A DNA stretch of 64,000 nt from Balaenoptera acutorostrata (taxonomy: Eukaryota > Chordata > Mammalia > Artiodactyla > Balaenopteridae). Each line of letters begins with the position of its first letter. The first letter of the stretch is position 1. This document shows, piece after piece, positions 32,801 to 44,090 of this stretch. The stretch covers positions 50,827,000-50,890,999 of the forward strand of contig NC_080079.1 in NCBI RefSeq assembly GCF_949987535.1, written 5' to 3'. Under the pieces are notes generated by a model. It ran no database searches, was not told the DNA's origin, and saw only the letters and a program-made list of their open reading frames with translations. Both the position numbers and the translations under genes were made by a program.

Positions 32801-35800
32801 CAACATGGTGTAGGCGCGGACCGATGGCATGAAGCTCACGTAGTCCCAGGAGCAAGAGGTCAGCAGCCCCTCGGGCACATAGGCACCTGGGAACCAGGGG
32901 CAGGTGCTCAGCCTTCAGGGCAGCGCTGACTCAGGCTCCTCATCCAGCAGGGGCTTTGGATGTGGGGTCTGAGCTTCTCAAACACTGGTCCCGGCCTCAG
33001 CCCCGCCCTAGTGGAGTGAGGAAGCCGGGGCACGTGGAGGGGAGCTTTCCAAGATGGTTCTAGCAGGAGACAGCTGGCAAAGTCCACTGCTGCCCAATCT
33101 TGCCAGTTTGGAAGAGAGACCTCACCATAGCCCCAGGGTCTTACTCCCTCAAGACTTCAGCCAGCTTCCTGGTCCTACCTCAGAAGGGTGGGTGCCTTGC
33201 TGCTAACCCTCCTACCTGCTGAGGCCTCACACCCCAACTCCTGCCTGTCTGACTCATTGCAAACTCAGCATCAGATGCACCTGTCACTTCCCGCCAGCCA
33301 GGAACCACGTGGTCTTCCCCTCTGTATTTGGGGATGGGAGCCCAGGTTATCCTCTGATTGTTGATGGTACAGCCTCAGATCCCCCTGCTGCTAGTCATAT
33401 CATGCCCCCTGAATGTCCATTTGCTCTGAGACTTAAGCAGTCCCCTGGCCTCTCCTGCCAGCTGGTCAACCTAAGTCCACCTACCTGCCCCTTGAACGTA
33501 CCCCTCCCAGCCTATCTTCCCTTCCCCTGATTCCCTGAGCCCACTTACTCCAGCCAAAGAAGGGCGGCAGACTCCAAGCCAGGGCATAGAGCCAGACGCC
33601 CAGCAGGATAAGCGCCGCCCGCCTCTTGGACACCATCCCGACGGTGGCCAGTGGGCGTGTGATCACCAGGTAGCGGTCCAGGGCGATGGCCGTCAGGGTA
33701 ATCATGGAGGTGATGCCAAAGAGAGCCCCACAGAAGGCATAGAATTCACAGCCTGCGGGCACAGCTCCCTGACCTCAGTCCTTGGCAGGGAGCCCATCAG
33801 ATACCCCAGGGGAAGGAGGGTCTGCGGATTGCGTGTACTCAGCTCCTACGCTCGCCTCTCAAGGAAAGCAGGCCTAGTTCCTCTCCACCCCACCTACATG
33901 CATCTGACAGAGGCTCACGGAAACCTCTTGCTAACTCATGAGACTGAGGGTGGCCACCCACTCTGCCCAGGAAGAGCACACCGCCTTCTCATCTGGGCCA
34001 CCCTCCACTGTGGGAGTCCCCTGTCCCAACCCTCCGCCTCCCTCCAGCAAAAGGGAGTCCCAAGTGTCTACCTGCCTCTCCAAAGAGCCACTGCTTATAG
34101 ACGCTGCTGGCGAAGAAGACGGGGGCCTGGGTGAAGGACATGAGGAAGTCGCTGACTGCGAGGTTGATGATGAACATGTTGGCAGGTGTCCTGAGACCTC
34201 TGCTCCTGTGAGGGGTCAGAAACTGTCAGGAGGCGCTTCTGCTGGGGAGCTTCCCTCACACACATGTGCACACACATGTATGCTTGCACACAGGCACGAG
34301 CTGCTGGCCCACAGGCCCATCCCGCTGCCCAGCAAGTACCAGCCAAACAGCTCTGGAGCCTGGCATTGTGGGCTAAGAGGTGAGACCCCTCAAGGCAGCA
34401 ACTCATGCCTCTCCTGTCCCCCTTCTCCCAGTGTTCCTGCAGTCCTCACCTGCGGGGCTGGCAAAGGGGAGAGGAGTTGACGATGGTGCCCACAGGCCAG
34501 GTACTTTCACAAACCTCACGTCCCCTAATCATCCATCTTCACATCTACCCCCTCACCCCATTTCATTTTGCAGATAAGAACACTGAGGCTGCCACCCGTG
34601 AAGTGGCTTGCGGTCACGAGACTCAGTAAGTGGCACAGCCAGGATTCACTCATTTGCTGGGCACCGCACATATAAAAACTTACTTAATCATCACATTGAC
34701 TCCATGAAGTAAATCACAATTTCATTTTGCAGACAAGAAAAGTGGACTCAAAGAAGACAAGTAACCTGCTCAAGTCATTTCAGCTAATAGGTGGTAGAGC
34801 CAAGAGTTCACTTCTCCACGTGCCTGTCTCAGCCATTCAGGCGGCGAGTGGGGCAGGTAGGGAAGGGAGCCAAGGGTGGTGGCCAGGGCTGGTTGCTGAA
34901 GGGCTTGAGGACTCAGGACCCTGGTACCAGGGCTGCTCTTTGAGGCAGAGAGAGGATGCCGACTGGGACAGGTGATGGTGGAGGTGAGCTGAGAGCAGGG
35001 CAGAATAGGCAGAGACGTGTGTGTCACAGGGACACATACCCTACACAGACGGTGTGCCTGGGGCCCACCTAAATGTGCCATTCAAGCTGCCCTGGATTAC
35101 ATTTGGGCCCCTTTCCTGGGTTTGAAGATAGAGGCCTGAGCCTGAGACCATTGGCCCTGGCCTCCCCACCCAGGCTCAACAGTGCCCTGGCAGAGCTGGC
35201 ACCAGAATTTCCACCCTGTGTTCTGCCCCGTCTCTGCATGGCTGGCTGCCCTCAGTGCCCAGGCCCCCATCCTGCCAACCAGGCACCTGCAGAAGGTATA
35301 GATGACCGTCAGATTTCCCAGCATCCCTGTGAGCCCCACCAGCAGGATCACCGTGCCCAGGGTGTAGTGGGCATAGTCTGGAACATCGACCGTGGGAAAG
35401 GGGACCCAGGCAGCAGCCTGAGCCCTGGCTGCCTGTGAAGAGACAGAGAAACAAGGTCATCACATGACTCCATCACCTTCAAATAGTCCTGAGAAGAGTT
35501 AGGGTTCCCAATGGGGCAGGTAAAAAACTGCCGCAGTGAGGCAGGCTCAGAGTGGCAAAGCCATTTGCCCACACAGCTAGCAAGTGGCTGAGCTGGAATG
35601 GAAACACAGGTCTCCTAAAGTTGATCCCAAGTTCCTATACCATGGCCCAGATGCAAAAGTCTTCTAGAAGTGTGCTCAGATCACCTTTGGAGGCTGGTAG
35701 GACAGAAAGACACATGTTTGGCAAGCAGGGACATGGCTGGAGTGACTTCATCTTTCCTTGGGGAGAAGGCAGACCCATCTCCTGGGTGCGTTCCTCCCCT

Positions 35801-36798
35801 CTGTGTGGGCCCCATCCCAAGTGCCCGAGACAGTCAGCAATGGTATTCCAGTCCCCTTTCACTCTGGGGAGGTGGAGTGGGGTGGAGCCCCTCACCTCAG
35901 GAGTCCCACACCCTTCCCAGCCTCAAAGAAGGAGGTTGTATTCTCCCACTATATAACTGGGTAGGGCTGACTTTGACACCTGGTGTGAGAGTGAGAAAAA
36001 GAATTATCTTTTAAAAAGAAAAGTCAGGCCCCCTAGGTCACTGTAGGGAGGTCATGATCCTATGAGGCCAGTACAAAAGGCTTTAAAGACTCCTCCCACC
36101 CAGCTCCTTGCCAGGGAAGGGAGTGGTTTAATTTCTGTCCTGCCCTAGCTCCTGTAGCTACTGGAGCCTTTCCATCCTGTCCAGAACCTAGGCCAGCATC
36201 CCATAGTCTTGAGGGTACCCTCATCCCTCCCCAGTTAATGGTGGGGTTGCTGGGGTATGGCCCTGGGCCCTGGCTAGGATGATGGAAGCAGCAGAAGGCA
36301 CCAAATACCTCACTCTGGGCTGGGACAAACCCAGGGGCCCAGGGCAGGCCTTCCTCTCTGGAAGGCTCTGGGGGGCATCCTACTACCCTCAGAAAGAAAT
36401 GGACGGGCCATTCCAGCCCTTTGTCCCACAGGGCTGGCCTTTCTGTTCCTTGGATGCTCTCCACGAGGAAGGAAAACTTGCCACACTCCCCTCTATTGGT
36501 CTCTTCGCGTAGGACGGGCTCAGAGAAGTTCAGTAACATGCCCAAGGTCCCACAGCAGAGCTGTGGAACCTTGTCAAAGCCCCTGTGTGTCCCCAGGAAG
36601 AGCACCAGGGAGGGGGAGGGAGGCTCTGCGTGCACACGCTCGCCCCAGGCTTACCGTGGGGCTGCCGGGCGGAGGGTGGTCCAGGCTGGAGGTGCTGCTC
36701 CAGGAGCTGTCCCACCTGCTGCGGGAGGCTGGGGTGGCTATGCCGTTGGATTCCTGGGCCGGGTCCGGTGGGGCTCCTGTCCCCGAAGAAGAGTTCAT
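26803..36798 (-). CDS. OPN4: Melanopsin, complete 10-exon coding region
   Basis: This is a non-visual opsin of intrinsically photosensitive retinal ganglion cells; the family couples through Gq for circadian and pupil light responses. Joining exons 36655-36798, 35287-35432, 34072-34205, 33549-33752, 32715-32886, 32108-32272, 31058-31165, 30018-30198, 28724-28867 and 26803-26841 on the minus strand gives 1437 nt. That is 478 codons plus TAG, the same length as I recall for human OPN4. Every junction has GT-AG and phases agree. Landmarks: TM3 CEFY (Cys143, Tyr146 at the counterion position), DRY 167-169, second-loop Cys221, retinal Schiff-base Lys340, NPIIY 346-350, and a Ser/Thr-rich C-terminal tail. 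There is no frameshift or stop. The start is the Met matching the family N-terminus MN..SG. LDB3 follows on the same strand about 2 kb downstream. Confidence 0.96.
26842..28723 (-). other. OPN4: OPN4 last intron
   Basis: 1.9 kb intron between exons 9 and 10, C/T-rich on the plus strand, with a CA-rich patch near 28380-28530. No additional exon was recognised, though the first 45 nt after exon 9 stay open in frame. Confidence 0.75.
28724..28867 (-). CDS. OPN4: OPN4 coding exon 9 (C-terminal tail)
   Basis: Codes residues 419-466 (GWTDTEATAAWGTAQQ...EAPGK). The acceptor is tcccccag|GGC and the donor is GGAAAG|GTAACT. If the donor is not used, the frame runs 14 codons into the intron and stops at TAA near 28679. 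That would give a different, short C-terminus. Confidence 0.93.
29049..29088. repeat. (GT)n microsatellite
   Basis: Interrupted GT repeat within OPN4 intron 8. Confidence 0.9.
29480..29620 (-). repeat. MIR fragment
   Basis: gaggaggacacagaggctca, cacacagtaaggacttaaac and gaacacaggtc in reverse orientation. Confidence 0.7.
30018..30198 (-). CDS. OPN4: OPN4 coding exon 8 (helix 8, phospho-tail)
   Basis: Codes residues 359-418. MAIAQHLPCLGVLLGVSG is the helix 8 and palmitoylation-type Cys region. A Ser/Thr cluster (SYRSTHRSTLSSQASDLSW) follows; in mammalian melanopsin this region is phosphorylated to shut off signalling. The exon ends GSESEV|GTAAGG in phase 0. Confidence 0.95.
30221..30375. repeat. 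Short degenerate minisatellite in OPN4 intron 7
   Basis: Five or six units of about 27-36 bp with the pattern gggg(a/t)ggacagacagac-(t/c)tgggg...at. It begins about 20 bp into the intron upstream of OPN4 exon 8. Confidence 0.7.
31058..31165 (-). CDS. OPN4: OPN4 coding exon 7 (TM7, retinal lysine)
   Basis: Codes residues 323-357. It carries the third extracellular loop and TM7, with the Schiff-base Lys340 in VIAKASAIYNPIIY and the NPxxY motif at 346-350. This is followed by AITHPKYR leading into helix 8. Residue 345, just before NPIIY, is Tyr; human and mouse OPN4 have His there as I recall. The acceptor is tgtcctag|G and the donor is TACAG|GTGTGG. Confidence 0.96.
32108..32272 (-). CDS. OPN4: OPN4 coding exon 6 (ICL3-TM6)
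   Basis: Codes residues 268-321. It begins with the third intracellular loop (ALQTFGASEGGGECPWQRQR), which differs most from the human and mouse loops I remember. WKMAKIELLVILLFVLSWAPY then forms the G-protein-contacting end of TM6 and TM6 itself with the W-A-P-Y motif. The acceptor is cttcctag|AG and the donor is GCTGG|GTGAGC. Confidence 0.95.
32715..32886 (-). CDS. OPN4: OPN4 coding exon 5 (ECL2-TM5)
   Basis: Codes residues 211-266. It has the second extracellular loop AYVPEGLLTSCSWDY, with Glu215 and Cys221, and TM5 with YTMLLFCFVFFLPLLVIIYC. It ends in the start of the third intracellular loop (KAIRETG). The acceptor is ttcccag|GT and the donor is GGCCA|GTAAGA. Confidence 0.96.
33549..33752 (-). 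CDS. OPN4: OPN4 coding exon 4 (TM3-TM4)
   Basis: Codes residues 143-209. Visible are Cys143 (disulfide partner), Tyr146 at the rhodopsin Glu113 position, DRYLVITRPLA at the end of TM3, the second intracellular loop with SKRRAA, and TM4 with GVWLYALAWSLPPFFGW. The acceptor is gcccgcag|GC and the donor is TGGA|GTAAGT. Confidence 0.97.
34072..34205 (-). CDS. OPN4: OPN4 coding exon 3 (TM2)
   Basis: Codes residues 98-141 plus parts of the flanking split codons. It holds the first intracellular loop (RTPANMF) and TM2 (NLAVSDFLMSFTQAPVFF, with the LAVSD class A motif). The acceptor is cccctcacag|GAG and the donor is GAGGCAG|GTAGAC. Confidence 0.95.
34540..34815 (-). repeat. Two adjacent MIR fragments
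   Basis: Two separate copies of the reverse MIR pattern: tttgcagataagaacactga near 34568, and tttgcagacaagaaaagtgg near 34728 with ggtggtagagccaagagttc. Confidence 0.7.
35287..35432 (-). CDS. OPN4: OPN4 coding exon 2 (TM1)
   Basis: Codes residues 49-97, with the Arg97 codon split over the junction. It contains the membrane-proximal segment and TM1, including GTVILLVGLTGMLGNLTVIY, which carries the GN motif typical of class A TM1. The acceptor is ctcttcacag|GCA and the donor is TGCAG|GTGCCT. Confidence 0.95.
36655..36798 (-). CDS. OPN4: OPN4 coding exon 1
   Basis: Codes residues 1-48, the extracellular N-terminal tail (MNSSSGTGAPPDPAQ...), rich in Ser and Pro with one Asn-Ser-Ser near the start that could be glycosylated. 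It ends ACG|GTAAGC in phase 0. This is the fastest-evolving part of the protein, yet the ATPAs and WDSS blocks still match the mammalian pattern. The 5' UTR runs upstream of 36798 to an undefined start site. Confidence 0.93.
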
Positions 36799-37159
36799 CC
36801 TGATGTGGGGTGGCCCTTCTCAAGCCCACGGAGAAGTCAAGGGCACGGGGAGCTCAGGATATTAGCTGTGCCCAGCCTCCCAGCGTTCCTCCATCCTCAG
36901 CACCGCTTCGCGGTCCACCAGCTGCCTGCTCCTGTGTCCGGTGTAGACCCAGGCTGGAGCAGTTCTTGGGGCTGGTGGCTGCTCTGTGTCCAGTGAAGCA
37001 CAAAGGAGAGAGTGTCACAGTTATGGCGACTCACGGTCACAGGGTCTGTCCCCACCTTTAAGTAGCGGAGCTGGGAGTGCACATGCCCAATCACTCGGCG
37101 CCTCGGCTCCCTCAGACACAGGTCCCTGATGATGGCGGCACGCATGTGTGAATGTGTGG

Positions 37160-37245
37160 GCGAGTGAGTGTGTGTGTGTGTGTGTGTGTGTTTGTGTGTG
37201 TGTGTGAGTATGAGAGTGTGTGTCCATGTGAATGTGAGTGTATGT
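37160..37245. repeat. (GT)n-rich microsatellite upstream of OPN4
   Basis: GT run with single TTT and GAGTAT interruptions, 360-450 bp upstream of the OPN4 start codon on the plus strand. Confidence 0.9.
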
Positions 37246-40059
37246 GTATATTTCCGAAGAGATTGCCAGTCTCCGGCCCTTGCACTTTGTCCTCCCCTCT
37301 GGCCAGGCTCTCTTTCTTCCCTGAGCTCATCAAGAACAGCTTCTGCCGCCCCCAAGACCCTCCCCTTCCAGGGCTCTGTGGAGCCCAGACTCAGCCTTTC
37401 CACGGGGCGCCCTCCCCTCGTGTCTGCCCACATAACCCATCACACCTTCACAACCATCCCATCCAGAACCAAGGCTGGTCCCCCCATGTCACAGATGCAG
37501 AAGCTTAGAGGATACACCAGGATATAGCACAATCAGGGGGGAGATCAGATCACGAGGCATCTTTTGTTTGTTAGTCTTTGATCATAAACTTTTTAATGAA
37601 ATAGAAAGATTGAAAAAAAAGAAAAAAAAAAATCCACAAAGCTGGTAGAGACCTGGGAGCTCACCCAGGCCTGCAGGCCTGGCCTGAGTTGAGTGAGTAT
37701 CAGAGAGGTGGAGAGGACCCCCAGGCCACGCCTACCTCTTGGGGGAGGACAGCAGGAGGAAGGTGGGATTCCAGGGGCTGGGGCTGCACAGCAGGGTGTC
37801 CCAGAGAGAGGGTGCTCACAGGTGGGAGCGGGAGCCTGAGTGGGGATGCAACCGCTGGCAGAAGTGCCACAGTGAGCAGAAAGCGGGTCATGAACGCCCA
37901 CCACTCTCCTTCTGATCTCCTGTCCTTCTCAGGTGCCTTGCAATGGCCAAACCTACCTGGAAGCCAGCGGTAGGGGGGCTTGAGAGATGTGGTTCCCTCT
38001 GACAGAGAGCAGAGCAGGGCAGGGTTACGGAGCCCACATGCCTCATTCCTCCACACCACCCCCGCCTGCCACTGTTGCCAGTAGACAGTGTGGGTCCCCT
38101 CCACTCCCACTACTGGCCAGGAGGTCGGCCCTCCCACTTCACCTGTGGATGTTCCTGTTCTTTAATTTTCTCACCCCACCCCAGGGGCTGCTCATGGAGA
38201 AATGTCCTATGCCCTGGGTGGGCAGTGGTGCCAGCTCTCTGCCTGGCCAGTCTCCATAGCTCCCCTGGACCAGCCCGAGCCACCCTTCTGCTCAGCCTGG
38301 CCTAGGAGTTTATAGGCGATCACACCCATTCCCCCCGCCATCCCACTCACCATGCCAGGGAGATCCGAAGATGTCGAGTGTGCCTCGTGGTACCTGGAGC
38401 CCTTGCCCACAGCTCTGCACTGACTCACTGTCTGCTCTTCACGCTTTGCTGGCGTGGCTGGAGGTGGGAAAAGCTTTCCAGGTCCCTCACCCACAGGGGA
38501 GTACCAGGGGCATAGGAAGGGGGAGGCCTGAAAGCTGCCCTGGGGCGACGTAGAAGGCCTGGGCATCTGCATAGTGGGGGGGGGCTAGGGAGGCAGGGGT
38601 ATGACGTTTGATGTTAGATCAGTGGGCCCTCAGCAGACATGTAACCACACTTGTTGAGGGACTGTTATCAACCAGCATCATGACACTGTCCACAGGCCCC
38701 CAGTGCCGACTTTACATACAGGTCTCCTGAGCCCCAGAATTCCTGTCCTTTGTGGAGAAGTCGTGAAAGTCCTTGTAAGAAAAGCCCCTGGGACCTGCAT
38801 TTCTGTTGTCTGGTGGTAGCACCCAGCATCTGGGGAGGGAGGCAGATCTTCCTGCCCTCCAGCATGGCCTAGCAGGCAGCACAGTAATGCCATTCCCATC
38901 CTGTCTACTCCTGGGGATCAATTTCCTCAACCTGGGGCTGGCCAGGGCTATCTGGTTACCCAGAGACTCCTGGGAAACTCCCTGGAGCTGTTGCCAGGGG
39001 AATATTAAATGTCTCAGTGAATGTGTTCCTGTAGGCACCTGGCCAGCAGCTCACCTGGACCCTCCCTCACCTGGATCCTGCTGGGTTCTAGGCAAACCCT
39101 CTCAGGATAGGGCCCTTCCTTCTTCCTGTGGCCTGAGGGAGGGACCATAAAAGCAGAAACTGAGAAAATCCTTGCTTTTCTGCTGCCTTACATCGTATAG
39201 CAGCAGGTGTAGCTCTGCCCTTTTCCCTGCCCTGGGCTTAGAAGTGCCATCCATTCCCTCCCTCCCCAACCAAGTGCACACGTGCCCATCGGGAGCCAGC
39301 CAATTGACCCAGTGGTCCTGTTAATGTCTCTGTGGCCAGCCTCTCTCTCTGTTGCTCTTTCCACCCTTACTCCCCTTCTGGGGTGCTCCCACTGAGTTCT
39401 CTCCTACGCAGCCTATGCTAGCGAAAGGGGGGCAGGCCGGGGGAGAGTCGTGGGGCAGAGTCCACGTAGCACTGTGGCACTGTATTCTGTGGCTGGCTCC
39501 TGGGCTTGACACTGCTTGGTGCTCACACTCCTGGCCTAGGGGCCTGACCCAGGCACTTAGAGCTGTCCCCTATTCCATTCCTACTGGTCCACGTGTGTCG
39601 TTTCAGCGAGTCCAGCCTGGTGGTCTTCAACTTCATACCCATCCAAGTGCCATGCATTCATCAAACAACTACAGCAGTGTGCCATGCCCTGGGCTGGCAT
39701 CCATCACAGAGGCTGTCCCGAGCGAGCGTGCTAGGTAATAGTCACCCCTCAGAAAGTGGCCTCTTCGCCGCCCACCCCTTAGCTGGAGGCTTCTGTTGAG
39801 GGGGTCAGGGCCAGTTCATAGGTGTAAGAGAGGACTTAGAAAACAAAAAGTCAAGGAAAACATGAGTAAGGCCAAAAGAATAAACTTTTAAGTAGAGAAC
39901 TGATTACATACCCTAGAGGGGCATGTTGGTGTAAAAAAAAAACCCATGAAGTGGGCGGTCTTGTATTTCACATACCTTGGGCACACCCAGCAGCCCATCA
40001 AAAGCAAGAATTTGCTACCGGACTTAAAAAATGAAATTTAGAGCGAGCGACATGGTGAA

Positions 40060-40345
40060 GGCAGTTGAAAAATACAAACTTCCAGTTATAAAATAACTAA
40101 TTCCTAAGATGTAGTGTTCAGCATAGTTGATAATACTGTATTGTATATTTGGAAGTCGCTAAGAAACTAGATCTTAAAAGTTCTCATCACAAGAAAAAAG
40201 TTTCTGTAACTACGTGTGGCGATGGATGTTAACTAGATTTATTGTGGTGATCATTCTGCAATATATATACAAATACTGAACTATGTCGTGTACTTGAGAA
40301 TAATATAATGTTATATGCCAATTGTATCTCAATTTTTTAAAAAAC
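40060..40345 (+). repeat. Old L1 3' UTR fragment
   Basis: aatactgtattgtatatttg, agatcttaaaagttctcatc and gttaactagatttattgtgg are landmarks of the L1M-type 3' end, followed by a caattgtatctcaatttttt end. Confidence 0.75.
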
Positions 40346-41179
40346 ATGAAATTCATTCCTTAGTGCCTTTGACATTTCCTAGTTGGCACAGAGGGCACTC
40401 TAATTGGGGCACACAAAGAGGCTCGATCTACCCTAGGAATTACTATATACTTTTTCTGACCTTTTGGTGATATGCTGGAACAGCAGGAGAAACAATTTTC
40501 TTCTTTAAAATAATATAGCTGATCTTAGCCATGTTCCTTAGCGGTTTCCCATGAAGTGGAGCATTTGTCTGAGGGAGAGAGGAAGGGAGGAAGGTACCCA
40601 CTTTGATTTATGACATCCTAGAGCAATTTCTGACTGCTCAGAGAGCACAGGTATAGAAGATACATTGGGCAGAATGGAAATCTACACGAAACACAAAGAT
40701 GTTCTTAGTGAAGAGCGATTCTGGCATATAATGTGGGTCTGGGTCTGTTCCCAGTGACCCCCCACAAGCCGTCGTTTATCTGAGCATGGCATGAGTGGCA
40801 CTGGAAGATTTCTGAACGAAAACCTTGCAGTGGAATTGGCTTTGTCTTTTGATGTGACTGTAGGCATGTCAGCTTTGCCGGCAGAATCCCAAAGCTGTAA
40901 ACACTGTGAATTCCCTCTCACACCAGCCCAGCGCTGCCCCTAGCTGCCGTGAGGGTCTGGGAAGTGACAAGGAACATCTCTGAGACTCAGTTTTCTCACC
41001 CATAGATTGAGGTACTAAAATTGCTTCATTCGTAAGAAAGTGCGTAGAGCACACTAGCGTGCCTCCCCGAGGCTTGCAGGGGCTGCCTTGCCTGGGGGGG
41101 GCAAATTCTGTACAGCACTAACGTCTGCGTCATCACCAGAGGACACTGGGGTCAGCCCGGCCTGCACCACCCTGTGGGA

Positions 41180-41310
41180 CCACGTGACCCTCTGAGCCTC
41201 CTTTCTTACCTATAAAATGGAGATCGCAATGGCAGCCTCATTGGCGGCAATGATTAAATTTGACAAGAAACTTGAACCACCTGGCACAGTGCCTGGAACA
41301 CAGCAGTCTT
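41180..41310 (+). repeat. MIR fragment
   Basis: ctctgagcctcctttcttac, ctataaaatggagatcgc and cctggcacagtgcctggaac give the MIR tail in forward order. Confidence 0.75.
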
Positions 41311-43280
41311 CGGCAGTGTCAGCCCCCAGGTCTTTCCCCTGGTTCCTGAGGCTGGGGGTGGTTACGGGGCCTTCCCTTCTCCCTCTGGGGCCCAGGCAGC
41401 TCTTGTCATGGGCCATTTTGTGGCGGAGGGAGCCCCTATCCAGACCCTCTGGGAGGGGGCAGAGGAGCAGCAGGAGGTAAGGCAGGTATGTGGGCCACAG
41501 CCCTTTTCCCAGAGAGGGGCAGTGAGCTGGCATGAATGGGAGTTCATGGACAAGCACGGCCAGCCCCATGGCATCCAGAGGTCCCAGCTTCCCCACCTTC
41601 AGGGGCCACAGGAGTTAGTTATTTGCAGGGCGGTGACCGGATTGGTAGGGAAGGTGCTCATTCTCTCCTTTTGGAAGACCAGCTAATTCCAGGAGCTGCT
41701 AGCAGTTTTCAGGCAGCCAAAGTTAGTGGCTGGTGATGGCTGGCACGCTCCACATTAGGGCTGTCAAACTCGGCAGAAACCTTCAGGGAGCCCCAGTCCT
41801 CTGTCCTGTCTTTTCTTCCCTACTCGGGCCAGTTCTGGCTCCAGGCTGAGCTCCCCATCAGCACACAGATGTACAGCTGGGAGCCCTTTGAGGCCTCTCT
41901 CCTCTCCTCCTGCTCACTACCCCGTCCTCTGCCTTCCCGTCCAGCCCCCAAGGCACACTGGAGTCACTTGGGAGTTTAACAAATTGTGACACCTGGAGCC
42001 CAACTCCAGGGACTGTGTTAGCTGGCCCGGGGTGGGGTCTAGGCATTGGGATTTTTAAAAACACTGCCAAACACAGAGTGGTAGGCACTGACTCACATCT
42101 TTATGCCAGTGCCATCCATGCACACACCTGGACTCACAGGTGGGCCCCACCCCAGCCCTCCCACCCACCTTGGCTCTCTGCTCTGTCTGCTCTGCACGTT
42201 GCTGCTGCTTTGCAAACTCTCTGTATGGTCAAGCCACTCAAGATGGCTGTTCTCTTGCTCTCTGTCCATCCCCTGCCCGACCAGTGCCTGCTTCACCTAT
42301 ATTTTACGCATACGACTGACCTTCTTAGTACTCGCCCCAGGCCCCAGCTGGTGATTGTTCTCATCAAAGGGGCCGTGAGGGGCATGCCCCTCTGCTGGTT
42401 TCTCTGGTAACTAGTGAGCCCAGCTGACCTCAATTCCCCTATAACTGGTAATCTACCCTTCCCCCCTAGGAGCGAAGACTGCCACCATGTCTTGCCCACT
42501 GTCTGCTGCACTTGGTGGGGTGTTGCTCCAGGACCTTGCTTCAGACATGTAAGATCCCCCCATCCATTAAACCACTGATGTCTCTGTTGCTGACTCCAGG
42601 CTCTTTCTTCGGTCTTACAGCTGGGCAAGTGCAGGCTTACAAGGGGTGCAGCCCAACACTCTCCAACCTGCAACTGCTCAGGGCAAGGTCTGGATTCAGA
42701 CCTCAACCAGCCTGTCTGAGACCCTGAAAAGTGGGGAAAAGAGGTGGTGCAGGGGCGTCCAGTGCCTGATGCTGAGGGGCAGAGGAGCCCAGGAGAGGAG
42801 TCTGGCGGCAAGGAGCGTGACGGGTAGAAGCTATGAGGTAGGGGCCAGGAGGAGGAGGCAGGGTTCTGAGCCCAGGGTCTGCGGGTAGAGGTCAGGGCAC
42901 CCATGAATTCGGGTGAGGAAAAAAAGGATACTGTTGTTTGCACTAACCTCTAGCTGAAATTTAGCAGTTCCCTTCATTACGAACGTGGACAAAACCCCAA
43001 GTAATAGTGCCCATGACTTTGTCACCATTGGAAATCACTGCTCCTTTTCTAAGACCGTAGAGTTGTTGCAGACAATGGCGTGATATTGGTTTTGCTCATC
43101 ACTACTTCCTAATTATGGGTCTGCTTAAAGCCCCCACCAGGTCTTTTGGATGATTCGTTAAGAAGCACACATATTACTCCATCACAAGTTTATTATTTAA
43201 TATTTTAGTAACAGTATTTCACTACAATCGGTTTCTTTTGTAATTCTGTGTATTTTATTTCATGCATTGAAAACATTCTG

Positions 43281-43401
43281 GGGAACTCCCTGGCGGTCCA
43301 GTGGTTAGGATTCAGCGCTTTCACTGCCATGGCCTGGGTTCATTCCCTGGTCCGGGAACTAAGATCCTGCAAGCCATGAGGCACGGCCAAAAAAAAAAAA
43401 A
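43281..43401 (+). repeat. CHR-type tRNA-derived SINE
   Basis: ggaactccctggcggtccag opens the tRNA-like head. B-box-like gggttcattccctgg and ggaactaagatcctgcaagc follow, then a poly(A) tail. attctgg flanks both ends. This SINE class is known from cetaceans and relatives. Confidence 0.9.
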
Positions 43402-44090
43402 TTCTGGAAGAGGGCTCCTTTTAAGGCTGCACAGAACCCCAAAGGGGTCCCTGGCACAGCAAAGTAGAAGTGGAGTAGAAGTGGAGTAGAAGATAAGGCA
43501 GGGGGGTATTCAGAGACCAGGAGATGGGAGCCATAATTCCAGGGGCTGGAAGTGGCCTCCCTTGCGTCACCCCCCACAAGGGCTGCCTGGGAGTCTTAAG
43601 AACTAGCCATTCTGCTGGGAGACTTGGTTTGTGCCAGGTCCGGTTGTTTAGCTTTGCCTGGGTCCCCTGAGCCAGCCGAGCCAGCCAGAGTCTGACAAGA
43701 ACCTCCTGGCCTTGAGCCCCCATTATCCGTCCCAACCCCTGAGCCCTGGTGCCTGGCTGCAGGGCCTGCCTTCCCCTTTCCTCCGATAAACTGCAGTCCT
43801 TGCAGCCAGCAGAGCTGACGAACACTGTGAGAGTGCAGAGTCTGCAGGAGGCCTGGGCCACCCAGAGCCTCGGGGTGTGCCAGTTGCCCTGAGACAGTCT
43901 GAGCAGGTGAGCTGCACTCAGGGCAGCGCCTCACTGGAGAGACAGGAGCTGCCGGGCCTTCCAGGGAGGGCTGGACAGAGCGTGGAGGTGGAGACAGAGG
44001 CCAAGAGGTGGGAACCAGGTGCAGGGCTGACTTCCAGTGCCTGGGGCTCCCCCATCCCTTGCCATTTGACACAAAAGAGGCTTCCACTCA

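Larger units (their letters stand above)
36799..43280. other. Upstream flank of OPN4, no gene recognised
   Basis: The first 500 bp hold the OPN4 5' UTR/promoter (start site not defined) and a GT-rich microsatellite at 37160-37245. Further out are an L1 3' end at 40060-40345 and a MIR near 41180-41310. The rest is unique-looking sequence. Open frames of up to 216 codons show no splice context or family signal. Confidence 0.6.

Noticed and set aside
37021..37333. His-Thr-rich minus-strand frames upstream of OPN4
   Set aside because: Translation of the GT microsatellite in several frames.
42293..42943. 216-codon minus-strand frame upstream of OPN4
   Set aside because: No domain, odd composition and no exon structure; chance open frame.
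43281..43340. tRNA-like head of a SINE as a possible tRNA gene
   Set aside because: The cloverleaf is degraded and the copy ends in a SINE body with poly(A); the same holds for the other CHR copies.
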